Under the pieces are notes generated by a model that did not search any database, was not told the origin of the DNA, and saw only the letters and a list, made by a program, of their open reading frames with translations. The translations under genes were made by a program, and so were the position numbers. Shown here piece by piece: positions 8,011 through 16,578 of a DNA stretch of 28,658 bases (position 1 is the first letter of the stretch; each line of letters opens with the position of its first letter). This DNA comes from RGIG1918 sp964570895 (GTDB taxonomy: Bacteria > Cyanobacteriota > Vampirovibrionia > Gastranaerophilales > Gastranaerophilaceae), in contig CAZMZD010000017.1 in assembly GCA_964570895.1 (NCBI GenBank), positions 1 through 28,658 on the forward strand, given 5' to 3'.

Positions 8011-8707
8011 AAATTTTATATTAAAAGAATTATCCGGATGGAGCAGGCTTGAAATAGCCATTTTAATGTTTTCGCTTACGATAGTTTGCACTTCGTCCGT
8101 TATTATGCATGACAGAAAACTTGCGGTGATAAGCGCAATATGCGGGATTTTGTATACGATTATTGCGGGCAAAGGGAAAATTTCAGCTTTTATTTTTGGG
8201 ATAACAGGCACCCTTGCTTGCGCCCTTTTGTCTTTTAAGGTGGCGCTTTATGGAAATTTTGCTCTACATTTATTTTACTTTTTTCCAATGGAGATAATGG
8301 GGATTATTAATTGGAAAAACCACTTAAGCCGCGAAAATCAAGAAATTATAAAAACAAAACTCGAAAAAAAATCTTTAATAGCCCTTATCGGCATTATGTT
8401 CGCGCTCGAAGCCATGATATATTTAATTCTTTTAAACGTGGGCGACACCGCACCAATAGCAGACTCTTTAATGTGCACATTGTCGCTTGCAGGAATGTAT
8501 CTCGCTGTTAAAAGATGTATTGAGCAATGGGGTGTGTGGACAATTGCAAATTTTCTTTCAATTGCAATATGGTTTACAACATTTAAAGCCGGCGAAGGGG
8601 TGTTTTCAGTTCTTTTGGTTAGGATAATTTACTTTTTCCTCGGGATTTATTTCTTTGTTAAATGGTATGAAAATTTAAAAGCTGATAACGAAAACAGACA
8701 AAATTAA
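7991..8707 (+). CDS. pnuC: PnuC-family nicotinamide (riboside) transporter
   Basis: 238 aa with about seven hydrophobic helices. Family landmarks are LYGNFALHLFYFFPMEIMG followed by INWKNH (about residues 89-112) and, in the second half, DSLMCTLSLAGMYL with the RCIEQWGVW segment. PnuC proteins move nicotinamide riboside or related NAD+ precursors across the inner membrane by facilitated diffusion, driven by phosphorylation inside. The start overlaps the 3' end of the preceding membrane-protein gene by 20 bp, without a strong ribosome site of its own, suggesting translational coupling. No NAD kinase or NadR gene is adjacent. Substrate (riboside, thiamine-type or other) cannot be decided from sequence alone. 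Confidence 0.87.
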   Translation: MLINKVKNFILKELSGWSRLEIAILMFSLTIVCTSSVIMHDRKLAVISAICGILYTIIAGKGKISAFIFGITGTLACALLSFKVALYGNFALHLFYFFPMEIMGIINWKNHLSRENQEIIKTKLEKKSLIALIGIMFALEAMIYLILLNVGDTAPIADSLMCTLSLAGMYLAVKRCIEQWGVWTIANFLSIAIWFTTFKAGEGVFSVLLVRIIYFFLGIYFFVKWYENLKADNENRQN

Positions 8708-8715
8708 ATAAAATA

Positions 8716-8724
8716 TGATATAAT
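8716..8724 (+). promoter_or_regulatory. Extended -10 promoter for the acyl-CoA ligase gene
   Basis: TGATATAAT is a consensus extended -10 in the 40-bp gap between pnuC and the GTG start at 8748. It implies a leader of about 17 nt carrying the AGGGAG ribosome site. Confidence 0.6.
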
Positions 8725-8747
8725 CAAAAAGAATTAGGGAGTTTAAA

Positions 8748-10697
8748 GTGGCAATTAAGATAATAAGAAAAACCATAAATACAGAGCTTGCAAGCGAAGT
8801 TCAGGAAATTCAAGAATTTCTAAGTGACAAAAAATCGCTTTGTAACTTTTTAATAAATTCAATGGAAGCTTACGGCGAAGAACAAGCCGTGACCGACGAA
8901 CACCACAAAGTTTGGTTTAATTACAAAGAACTTGTGACCAGAATTAAAAAAATCGCAGGGGCAATTCAAAAACATGGAATTGACCATAAGGCGCACATTT
9001 CTGTTTTTTCAGAAAACAACGGAGCGCATTTTTCTATAACACAAGGGATTTTATACAGTGGCTGCACTGCTGTTTTAAGAGGAACTTCCGCTCCTTCTGA
9101 TGAGCTTGAATACATTTTAAATCATAGCGACTCGGAAGCATTATTTATAAGCGATTATAAATCCTTAAATAATATTTACGACATATTACAAAAAAACGAA
9201 AAAATTAAATTTGTCTGCGTTATTTTTGGCGAAGGTAATAAGCCGGAAGGCTTGCGAATGCCTGTGTATAATTTAGACGAATTTATTGCAGATGTTGATG
9301 AAAATATTGAAGAAAGAGAAAATTCCCTTTCAGACACTGCCGTTATGTTATATACTTCAGGCACAACGGGCTACCCAAAAGGAGTTATGCTAACTCACGG
9401 GAATATTCTTTCTCAAATAAAAACTTTTGGTGAAGGGCTTGGTGTTAAGAGGGGCGAAAAATCTCTTCAAATTTTGCCGATATGGCACTCTTATGAATTT
9501 ACTGCGCAAACAGTGCATTACGCAACAGGTATGCGCCTGCATTTTACGACAATTCCGGCGCTCAGAACAGACCTCAAAAAGTTTAATGTCGATGTGTTTA
9601 TGACAGTGCCTAGAATTTGGCAAGCGCTAAGGCTCGGTATTTATCAAAAATTAAAACAAAAATCCAAAATGCAATATTTTATATTTGATACCGCTGTAAA
9701 AATGAGTATCATGTATAAAATTCACAAAATGTATGGCGAAAAAAGAATTACAAACAAACAAGGGAATTACAATTTCTTCCTTAAGTGTTACCATAGGTTA
9801 ATCAGAAGCTTTTTCAAACCATTTTACAAGTATTTTACAGAAAAAGTGTTTAAGCAAACAAAAGATAGGCTGGGTTTGAATTTCAGAATTGCGCTTTCAG
9901 GCGGCGGTGCACTATCTTTGCAAGATGAATTATTCTATGACACAATCGGCGTTAATTTAAGGGTGGCGTATGGGCTCACGGAAACTTCGCCGGTGCTCAC
10001 TATGCGCCAAGCGACAGACAAAAACTACCTTTGCTCTGCAGGGCGCCCTGTTAAAGCGACGGATATAAAAATTGTCGACCCTAAAACAAAAGAAGAAATT
10101 GGGATATTCCAAAAAGGGCTTGTTCTTGTGCGCGGTCCGCAAATTATGAAAGGGTATTACAAAAACGAAGAAGCAACGCAAAGTGTTATAGACAAAGATG
10201 GCTGGTTCACAACGGGCGACCTTGGCTGGCTCACGTCCAATAATTTCCTTGTGCTTGTGGGCAGGGTTAAGGAAACAATTGTGCTTTCGAACGGGGAAAA
10301 TATTGAACCATTGCCAATTGAAGAAGCTTGCTTGCAAAGTAATTACATTGAACAAATTGTTCTTGTTGGGCAAGATGAAAGCAGCATTGGCGCGCTAATT
10401 GTTCCAACAAAAGAAGCGATGGAAAAATGTAACATTGCATTGTGCGATATTAAAAAGGGGTCAAATTTAACAATTAAAGACCCTCAATTATACGAACTTA
10501 TAAAGCACGAAATTAATGCACACATAAAAGCAAAACCGAACTTGAAATCGTTTGAAAAAATCAATAAATTTGAAATATTAAAAAATGCGTTTAATCAAGA
10601 GGACGGGCTTGTTACACAAAGCGGAAAAATGAAACGCAACAAAGTGTATGACAAATATAAAAACATAATATCTAAAATGTTTTCAGATAAGAAATAA
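8748..10697 (+). CDS. AMP-dependent long-chain acyl-CoA synthetase/ligase
   Basis: 649 aa, the usual length of bacterial long-chain fatty acyl-CoA synthetases. It activates a fatty acid with ATP to an acyl-adenylate and then to acyl-CoA. Signatures: P-loop YTSGTTGYPKG (from about residue 202), the A5 motif AYGLTETSP (about 405-413), GWFTTGDLGW (about 485-494), and a C-terminal lysine region (SGKMKRNKVYDK) suited to the A10 catalytic lysine. The start is GTG, chosen because AGGGAG lies 6 bp upstream and no better Met is near. It probably works at the membrane in fatty-acid recycling or lipid remodelling. The next gene starts 3 bp after its stop. The exact chain length used is unknown. Confidence 0.93.
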   Translation: MAIKIIRKTINTELASEVQEIQEFLSDKKSLCNFLINSMEAYGEEQAVTDEHHKVWFNYKELVTRIKKIAGAIQKHGIDHKAHISVFSENNGAHFSITQGILYSGCTAVLRGTSAPSDELEYILNHSDSEALFISDYKSLNNIYDILQKNEKIKFVCVIFGEGNKPEGLRMPVYNLDEFIADVDENIEERENSLSDTAVMLYTSGTTGYPKGVMLTHGNILSQIKTFGEGLGVKRGEKSLQILPIWHSYEFTAQTVHYATGMRLHFTTIPALRTDLKKFNVDVFMTVPRIWQALRLGIYQKLKQKSKMQYFIFDTAVKMSIMYKIHKMYGEKRITNKQGNYNFFLKCYHRLIRSFFKPFYKYFTEKVFKQTKDRLGLNFRIALSGGGALSLQDELFYDTIGVNLRVAYGLTETSPVLTMRQATDKNYLCSAGRPVKATDIKIVDPKTKEEIGIFQKGLVLVRGPQIMKGYYKNEEATQSVIDKDGWFTTGDLGWLTSNNFLVLVGRVKETIVLSNGENIEPLPIEEACLQSNYIEQIVLVGQDESSIGALIVPTKEAMEKCNIALCDIKKGSNLTIKDPQLYELIKHEINAHIKAKPNLKSFEKINKFEILKNAFNQEDGLVTQSGKMKRNKVYDKYKNIISKMFSDKK

Positions 10698-10700
10698 TTT

Positions 10701-12464
10701 ATGGCAAAAACAGAACTTTTAGCACCTGCAAAAAATATGAAATGTGCGCTCGCGGCAATAAACTCCGGAGCAGACGCAATTTACATTGGCGCAAATATGT
10801 TTGGCGCAAGAAAAAATGCGGGAAATTCCTTAAAAGAGCTTGAAGAAATAATTAAATATGCCCATCAATTTTGGGTCAAAGTTTATGTGACCATAAACAC
10901 GATTTTAACTGACGAAGAGCTTGAAGAGGCAAAAGAGCTTATAAAAAAATTGCACGAAATTAAAGCGGACGCAATCATTTTTCAAGATTTTGGAATACTT
11001 GAGCTTGCAAGAAAAAAAGAAATACCCGATATTCCGCTTCACGCAAGCACGCAATGCAGCAACAGAAGTTATGAAAAAGTGAAATTTTTTGAAAAGCTCG
11101 GTGTTAAAAGAGTTATTCTTGCGCGCGAATTATCCCTTAGTGAAATTAAAAACATAGCAAAAAACACAGACGCTCAAATTGAATGTTTTGTGCACGGAGC
11201 ACTTTGTGTTTCTTATAGCGGAGAGTGTTACCTAAGCGCATACTGCGGCGGAAGAAGCGCAAACCGCGGGGAATGCGCACAACCTTGCAGAAAAAAATAT
11301 ACCGTAGTGAGCGACAAAGGCGAAGTGATAGCAAAAAATAGATATATGCTGTCGCTCAAAGATTTTAACGCGTCTAAAAGGCTTGAAGAGCTTGTGCGCG
11401 CAGGGGTTGTGTCTTTTAAAATCGAAGGCAGGCTAAAAGATGAAAACTACGTGAAAAATGTTGTTTTATATTATAGAAAGCTCCTTGATAGAATAAGCAA
11501 AAAATCTTCATCAGGCACAATTATTGCAGATTTCGAACCTAACCCGCAAAAGAGCTTCAACAGGAGCTTTACAGAGTATTTTTTAGAAGGAAGAAGCGAT
11601 TGTTATAACTTAAATTCCGTCAAATCTCTTGGCGAAAAACTTGGAAAAGTTATTGCAAAAGGGAAAAATTATATCGAAATTAATTCAAAAGTATCAGCGG
11701 GCGATGGGCTCTGTTTCTTTGAAAACGATGATTTAGCCGGTTTTTTGGTAAATAAAACGGAAGGCAAAAAAGTTTATCCGAACAAAATGCCAAACATTAA
11801 AGTTGGAGATATTGTATATAGAAACCAAGACCACGAATTTGAAAAAATGCTGAAAAATTCAAAAACGGCAAGAAAAATCTCGGTTGATTTTAAGTTTAAA
11901 AACGGCGTGGTATCTGCAATAGATGAGAATTTTAACAAGGTAGAACTTGAGCTTGAGTCGCTCGAAGAAGCAAAAGATAAAGAAAAAATGAGGGCAAATT
12001 TTATTTCGCAGATGAAAAAAACAGGCGAAACAATTTATCTTGCGCAAAATGTGTCGTTTGATGGCGAAATTCCTTTTATTCCAATTTCAAAATTAAACGA
12101 AATAAGAAGAATTTTGCTTGAAAAATTGACAGAAAAAAGGCTTGAAAACTATAAAATGAGGGTTCAAGGGGAAATTGAACCAACGGAATATTTTGAAGAA
12201 AAAGTGAATTACAAAGCAAACATTATGAACGTTTCTGCCAAGAATTTTTACGAAGAATGCCTTGCGACAGTTGAAGAATATGCGCCGGAGCACACTAAAA
12301 AGTTTGACGGTATTGAGCTTATGCGCACAAAGCATTGCATAAAATACGCGCTTAATATGTGCGGGTCAAAAGAAAAATTGTTTTTAATTAACGAAGAAGG
12401 CAAAAAATTTGCACTAAATTTTGACTGCAAAAATTGCGAAATGATAATTTCAAAAGCAGATTGA
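10701..12464 (+). CDS. U32-family peptidase/RNA-hydroxylation-type protein (RlhA-like)
   Basis: 587 aa. The N-terminal half is a TIM-barrel-like U32 domain (LLAPAKNMKCALAAINSGAD at the start). The family signature lies at about residues 163-197: FVHGALCVSYSGECYLS, then CGGRSANRGECAQPCR. Its cysteines match those that bind a [4Fe-4S] cluster in family members. The ~290-residue C-terminal extension matches the longer members of the RlhA type (23S rRNA C2501 hydroxylation) more than the shorter tRNA-hydroxylating TrhP. Many genomes annotate this simply as collagenase-like peptidase U32. It starts 3 bp after the acyl-CoA ligase stop, so they are co-transcribed. Substrate here is not proven. Confidence 0.88.
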   Translation: MAKTELLAPAKNMKCALAAINSGADAIYIGANMFGARKNAGNSLKELEEIIKYAHQFWVKVYVTINTILTDEELEEAKELIKKLHEIKADAIIFQDFGILELARKKEIPDIPLHASTQCSNRSYEKVKFFEKLGVKRVILARELSLSEIKNIAKNTDAQIECFVHGALCVSYSGECYLSAYCGGRSANRGECAQPCRKKYTVVSDKGEVIAKNRYMLSLKDFNASKRLEELVRAGVVSFKIEGRLKDENYVKNVVLYYRKLLDRISKKSSSGTIIADFEPNPQKSFNRSFTEYFLEGRSDCYNLNSVKSLGEKLGKVIAKGKNYIEINSKVSAGDGLCFFENDDLAGFLVNKTEGKKVYPNKMPNIKVGDIVYRNQDHEFEKMLKNSKTARKISVDFKFKNGVVSAIDENFNKVELELESLEEAKDKEKMRANFISQMKKTGETIYLAQNVSFDGEIPFIPISKLNEIRRILLEKLTEKRLENYKMRVQGEIEPTEYFEEKVNYKANIMNVSAKNFYEECLATVEEYAPEHTKKFDGIELMRTKHCIKYALNMCGSKEKLFLINEEGKKFALNFDCKNCEMIISKAD

Positions 12465-12518
12465 TTATTTTTTGCGCTTTTGTATTGCGCACAACCGTTT
12501 TTAGCGCTCCGATTAAAA

Positions 12519-13256
12519 CTATTTATTTTTGTTGCCCAAAAAACTTATTGCTTCAGGTATTCTTGCTATTTGCCAAAGCATAGATAAAACAAGCGACAGT
12601 GTAATATACCACTCAAAATGACAAGGAATTTCATTGCGGGCGCATTTTTCAGCCATATCTAAATCACAAACAATCGAAAAAACAGCTAAATATGCAAAAA
12701 CAGGAGCAAAAATAAACCCAAAAATTCCTTTTATCACAAGAGTTGTGTAACCAAGTTTTGCAATAAGCCCAAAGAGCACCAAGATCCAATAAATAATCGT
12801 GACCTTAAGTGCCGTGTTTTTAAGATTATCAAACTTTTCTTGAGAATTTTCTAAATCGGGTTTATATGTAAGAAAAACATAAAAAGCAGAAAGAATCGTA
12901 ATAAAAACCATCTCGCCCAAAATTCCGTGCGTTAAATTTGCATACATAAAAGAAAAACCTGCAAACATAACACCCAAAAGCCCGGCAAAAGGAAACGCCA
13001 TGTGGAGCGAAAATTTTGGAAAACTGCGCGCAGTGAACACAAGAGCCACAACAATAATTAAAGAAGCAACCGAAATAAAGCCTAGTCTGTCTGCGTAACC
13101 GTCAAAACCGTAATACCAAACATAGCAAAATGCGACAAACATAACCAAAAGCAGAGGCAAGACATTCTTTATTGATTTTTCGTAAGACATTTTGCCTTCG
13201 TTTAGCCCGTCTAAATATTCAAATTGTTCTTGGTTTAAAAGTGGATTTTGTGCCAT
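12519..13256 (-). CDS. Bax inhibitor-1/YccA-family membrane protein
   Basis: 245 aa with about seven membrane helices after a hydrophilic ~35-residue N-terminus. The C-terminal signature DLDMAEKCARNEIPCHFEWYI, followed by a helix ending in LWQIARIPEAI, matches the DFDFIE...G.P...EWY...LWLYxEILRL pattern of the YccA/Bax-inhibitor-1 branch common in Actinobacteria and Firmicutes. Members are integral membrane proteins, some acting as pH-sensitive calcium leak channels; the bacterial role is poorly known. The start is the ATG at 13256, because AGGAG lies 7 bp upstream; the upstream in-frame TTG at 13274 would put that site inside the gene. It is a single gene facing the U32 gene. Confidence 0.8.
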   Translation of the reverse strand: MAQNPLLNQEQFEYLDGLNEGKMSYEKSIKNVLPLLLVMFVAFCYVWYYGFDGYADRLGFISVASLIIVVALVFTARSFPKFSLHMAFPFAGLLGVMFAGFSFMYANLTHGILGEMVFITILSAFYVFLTYKPDLENSQEKFDNLKNTALKVTIIYWILVLFGLIAKLGYTTLVIKGIFGFIFAPVFAYLAVFSIVCDLDMAEKCARNEIPCHFEWYITLSLVLSMLWQIARIPEAISFLGNKNK

Positions 13257-13320
13257 TTTTACTGCTCCTATCAATAAAAATTATAGAAAATTTAGCTCTT
13301 TATTGCAAGCAAATAAACAC

Positions 13321-13358
13321 AAAAAAAATCGAGAGCTCAGTTTTGAACCCTCGATTTT
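13321..13358 (-). terminator. Rho-independent terminator of the Fe-S scaffold/GGGtGRT operon
   Basis: Read on the minus strand: AAAATCGAG, a 16-nt loop, then CTCGATTTT and further Ts (stem 13350-13358 with 13325-13333; T-run 13321-13328 complement). It lies 15 bp beyond the GGGtGRT stop. Confidence 0.85.
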
Positions 13359-13373
13359 ATAGTATTTCAAAAA

Positions 13374-14372
13374 TTAAACTGCTTTTGAAATAGCAACTGC
13401 AACTGCAACAGTCGCACCTACCATTGGGTTGTTACCCATACCGATAACACCCATCATTTCAACGTGAGCAGGAACTGAAGAAGAACCTGCAAATTGAGCG
13501 TCTGAGTGCATTCTGCCCATTGTGTCTGTCATGCCGTAGCTTGCAGGACCTGCTGCCATGTTGTCTGGGTGAAGAGTTCTGCCTGTGCCACCGCCTGAAG
13601 CAACCGAGAAGTATTTTTTACCATTTTCAATTGCCCATTTTTTGTATGTGCCGGCAACAGGGTGTTGGAAACGAGTTGGGTTAGTTGAGTTACCTGTGAT
13701 TGAAACATCAACGCCTTCGTGAATCATAATTGCAACGCCTTCTGAAACATCGTCAGCGCCATAGCATTTAACATTGGCTCTTTCGCCGTTTGAGAATGCT
13801 TTTTCAGAAACGATTTTTAATTCGCCTGTTGAATAATCGTATTGAGTTTCAACAGATGTAAAACCATTAATTCTTGAAATAATATATGCTGCGTCTTTTC
13901 CAAGACCATTCAAGATAACTCTTAATGGGTTTTTGCGAACTTTATTTGCGTTTCTTGCAATACCAATAGCGCCTTCAGCAGCTGCGAATGATTCGTGACC
14001 TGCCAAGAAGCAGAAACATTCAGTTTCTTCGCGAAGAAGCATTGCAGCAAGGTTACCATGACCCAAGCCAACGTTTCTTTGGTCGCCAACTGAACCCGGA
14101 ACGCAAAATGCTTGCAAGCCGATACCGATATCAGAAGCGATATCAGAAGCGCTTGTTGTGCCTTTTTTAATTGCAATTGCTGCGCCAAGTGTGTATGCCC
14201 AAGAAGCGTTTTCAAAAGCGATTGGTTGAATGCCTTTAACAATAGCGTCAACATCAATGCCTTTTGCTAAGCAAATTTCTCTAGCTTCTTCTAAATTTTT
14301 AATACCGTATTCAGCCATAACTTTGCTAAGTTTAGCTTCACGTCTATCTTGTCCTTCAAATTTAACTGCCAT
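13374..14372 (-). CDS. GGGtGRT protein
   Basis: 332 aa. The family-defining motif GGGTGRT is at residues 260-266, followed by LHPDNMAAGPASYG, and a Gly/Ala-rich C-terminus ends in VGATVAVAVAISKAV. This is a conserved, uncharacterised family of anaerobic bacteria, regularly encoded beside an IscU/NifU-like scaffold, exactly as here. The scaffold gene stops 6 bp upstream and AAGGAG, overlapping its last codons, is the ribosome site, so the two are tightly coupled. The function is unknown; the context suggests a role with Fe-S clusters or a protein that needs them. A terminator follows. Confidence 0.93.
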   Translation of the reverse strand: MAVKFEGQDRREAKLSKVMAEYGIKNLEEAREICLAKGIDVDAIVKGIQPIAFENASWAYTLGAAIAIKKGTTSASDIASDIGIGLQAFCVPGSVGDQRNVGLGHGNLAAMLLREETECFCFLAGHESFAAAEGAIGIARNANKVRKNPLRVILNGLGKDAAYIISRINGFTSVETQYDYSTGELKIVSEKAFSNGERANVKCYGADDVSEGVAIMIHEGVDVSITGNSTNPTRFQHPVAGTYKKWAIENGKKYFSVASGGGTGRTLHPDNMAAGPASYGMTDTMGRMHSDAQFAGSSSVPAHVEMMGVIGMGNNPMVGATVAVAVAISKAV

Positions 14373-14378
14373 AATTCA

Positions 14379-15080
14379 TTACTCCTTACGTGGATCAATC
14401 TTTTTAACTGCTTCATCAAATCGACCGTATGTTTTGATGTTTTCTTCATAAGCTTGTTTAGGTTCAACGCCTTTTTTGATAGATTCCATCATTTTTCCAA
14501 GGTGAACGAACTTATAGCCTATAATTTCGTCATTAGCGTCTAAGCCAAGTTCAAGTACATAACCTTCAGCAAGTTCCAAATATCTTGGGCCTTTAGCTTT
14601 TGTTGAATAAATTGTACCAACTTGAGAACGAAGCCCTTTGCCAAGGTCTTCAAGCCCTGCGCCGATTGGCAAACCGTTATCTGAAAATGCTGTTTGAGTT
14701 CTGCCGTATACGATTTGCAAGAACAATTCGCGCATTGCAGTATTGATTGCGTCGCAAACCAAGTCTGAATTAAGTGCTTCAAGTATAGTTTTACCAACTA
14801 AAATTTCACCAGCCATAGCAGCAGAGTGAGTCATACCGGAGCAACCTAAAGTTTCGATAAGCGCTTCTTGAATAATACCTTCTTTAACATTTAAAGTTAA
14901 CTTACATGCGCCTTGTTGTGGAGCACACCAGCCAACACCATGAGTTAAACCAGAAATATCTTTAATTTCTTTGGAATAAGTCCATTTTCCTTCTTGAGGA
15001 ATAGGTGCAGGATTGTGGTTTGCGCCTTTCGCAACACAGCACATACTTTTTACTTCTTGAGAACAATTTTCACAACTCAT
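14379..15080 (-). CDS. Iron-sulfur cluster assembly scaffold protein (IscU/NifU-N-like, GGGtGRT-associated)
   Basis: 233 aa. It resembles the IscU/NifU-N scaffold: the segment LGCSGMTHSAAMAGEILVGKTI (C80) corresponds to the GC..A..S...E...GK element of scaffolds, with further Cys at 52, 59 and 109. An extra Cys-rich N-terminus (C3, C6, C14, C15) is not part of ordinary IscU and could hold a metal. Scaffolds build [2Fe-2S]/[4Fe-4S] clusters and pass them on. There is no cysteine desulfurase beside it, so sulfur must come from elsewhere. AGGAGATAGG precedes the start. It is the first gene of a two-gene operon behind a TATAAT box and a Rex-like dyad. Confidence 0.88.
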   Translation of the reverse strand: MSCENCSQEVKSMCCVAKGANHNPAPIPQEGKWTYSKEIKDISGLTHGVGWCAPQQGACKLTLNVKEGIIQEALIETLGCSGMTHSAAMAGEILVGKTILEALNSDLVCDAINTAMRELFLQIVYGRTQTAFSDNGLPIGAGLEDLGKGLRSQVGTIYSTKAKGPRYLELAEGYVLELGLDANDEIIGYKFVHLGKMMESIKKGVEPKQAYEENIKTYGRFDEAVKKIDPRKE

Positions 15081-15113
15081 TTTATTCCTATCTCCTGTGT
15101 ATTCTACAAGAAA

Positions 15114-15119
15114 ATTATA
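15114..15119 (-). promoter_or_regulatory. -10 box of the Fe-S scaffold/GGGtGRT operon
   Basis: Perfect TATAAT on the minus strand (ATTATA at 15114-15119), 33 bp before the scaffold start codon. A weak TTTTAT lies at -35 spacing and touches the dyad at 15129-15166. Confidence 0.55.
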
Positions 15120-15128
15120 TCTTAAACA

Positions 15129-15166
15129 TTTTTGAAATAAAACAAATTTGTGATAAATTTCAAAAA
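15129..15166. promoter_or_regulatory. Operator-like dyad with a Rex-box-like sequence
   Basis: A 10-bp inverted repeat TTTTTGAAAT (15129-15138) / ATTTCAAAAA (15157-15166) encloses the palindrome ACAAATTTGT (15142-15151). Within it, TTGTGATAAATTTCAAAA (15148-15165) matches the Rex consensus TTGTGAAnnnnTTCACAA at 12 of 14 defined positions. It covers the -35 area of the scaffold/GGGtGRT promoter, a repressor-like place. A rex gene is present at 25.5-26.1 kb. Binding is inferred, not shown. Confidence 0.45.
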
Positions 15167-15202
15167 ATATCCGCTTAGGCCTTTTTCAAAATCTGATTAT
15201 TT

Positions 15203-16459
15203 TTAAAACTTAACTTTACGTTCGCACAAATATTGCCTATCGCCTTTTTTACGAGAGCAATTTTCCATGTAATATTCAAGCCCTTTGTCCCTCATTATAT
15301 AGATTTTATCTGCGCTAATTTTCCCATCTGTCACTTTTTCACCGGATTTTACCATAACAAGCAATGGTTTGAGATTGGTTTCAAGTCTTGTTTTTGGAAG
15401 CCTTTCGCCTTTTATATGGCTGCTTATATAAGTTGGGTTCAATCTTGTTGTAATAGCGTAGACATGTTCGCTTTCGCGCGTGCCGTCTGCGTTTCTTTTA
15501 AAGTTTTCTTTAATTCTGTTTGGATATTCGCTGTCAGAGTGCATAACAACTTCTTGTTCCGCGCTTAAATTGCCCCTAAAATCTTCAGATACATTTTTTA
15601 ACACAGTGCTTAGTTTTGATTTTTCAGAAAATTTATTGTCACGATATTTCATTTGGATTTGAGTATTTTCAGAGCCATTTGGTTCTCGCGTGTAGAAAAA
15701 ATACATATATTTAAGTTTGCCATCATTGGTAAAATCGTATATTCTCTCTGCCGAATAATCATCGAAGCCGCGTCTTACCATATTATAATAAACCGTTTTT
15801 TCTTCAGGATCATCAAGCACATAAGCATATTTTATTTTATGCATTTCTTTTGAATTTTCATCTTTTGATGTTTCGCTTGTAATTCCTCTAAGTATTTTAA
15901 TTGGTTTTGAGTTTTCAACTTCAATTTCATCGATTGAGTTCGCGCCGTAGAGCGTAATAGATTTAACAGAAACGCCATCAAGCTCGGCTTCTCTTGTCAA
16001 ATTGCCGTCTTTATCATACTCAAGCATTGTTGTTTGTTGATTTTTACCTTCTTCCTTGTTTATTTCAAATTCAACTTTTGTGCCGTCTTCTTTAGTGAAC
16101 GGTTCAAAACCTTTTTTAAAGCCTTCGTCTGCAATTTTATACACATCATTTATTGTGTCAGTCGCTTTAGTTTCCTCTTCCGTGATTGAATTAAAAATTT
16201 GAGGAGCTGCTTCATCTGTCTTTTTAGCGTAAAAATCTATATCTTGAATTACACGAGCTACGTGCTTTGTGTGCCAATCTGCTTTTGATAAAATCTCCCT
16301 TCTTGTTGGGTCGCCTTTAAATAATACATCGGAATAATTAAGTTTTGGAAGAGAATTAACCCCGCTTGAAGTTTGAGTGTTTACATTATTATGAACTTGA
16401 TTTTGCTTTTGTGTTTTAAGTGTTTTTGGCGCCACGTTGCTAATTGCAGAAATTCTCAT
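15203..16459 (-). CDS. Hypothetical 418-aa protein
   Basis: 418 aa, hydrophilic, with no membrane segment or classical signal peptide. The first ~45 residues are polar and low-complexity (Gln/Asn/Thr/Ser), ending in a short DVLFKGDPTRRE element. The next ~90 residues look helical, and the remainder is beta-rich with repeated 'YDKDGNL..' and 'DFTNDGKLKYMYF' type strands, like the toxin-antitoxin/RHS-style 'DxDGxL' antiparallel repeats. The C-terminus is basic with two Cys. The AAAGGAGAGG ribosome site is very strong, suggesting high expression. It is a single gene whose promoter must lie between it and the divergent riboswitch operon. Function not recognised; surface or envelope association is possible. 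Confidence 0.78.
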   Translation of the reverse strand: MRISAISNVAPKTLKTQKQNQVHNNVNTQTSSGVNSLPKLNYSDVLFKGDPTRREILSKADWHTKHVARVIQDIDFYAKKTDEAAPQIFNSITEEETKATDTINDVYKIADEGFKKGFEPFTKEDGTKVEFEINKEEGKNQQTTMLEYDKDGNLTREAELDGVSVKSITLYGANSIDEIEVENSKPIKILRGITSETSKDENSKEMHKIKYAYVLDDPEEKTVYYNMVRRGFDDYSAERIYDFTNDGKLKYMYFFYTREPNGSENTQIQMKYRDNKFSEKSKLSTVLKNVSEDFRGNLSAEQEVVMHSDSEYPNRIKENFKRNADGTRESEHVYAITTRLNPTYISSHIKGERLPKTRLETNLKPLLVMVKSGEKVTDGKISADKIYIMRDKGLEYYMENCSRKKGDRQYLCERKVKF

Positions 16460-16578
16460 ATTATTCCTCTCCTTTTTTTGATATTCAAGTAAAACTTGAA
16501 AAAAATATTTTTTGCGCGGCGAAATTATAAATTAAACATTCTTAACAAAAGAAGGTAAAATATTTCACTTTAAATTTC

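Noticed and set aside
12473..12491. TGCGC/GCGCA hairpin between the U32 and Bax-inhibitor-like genes
   Set aside because: Only 5 bp and no T-run follows on either strand, so it is not a credible terminator.
13257..13274. Earlier TTG starts for the Bax-inhibitor-like gene and (at 20564) for the iron alcohol dehydrogenase
   Set aside because: Both would swallow a perfect AGGAG ribosome site placed correctly for the later ATG.
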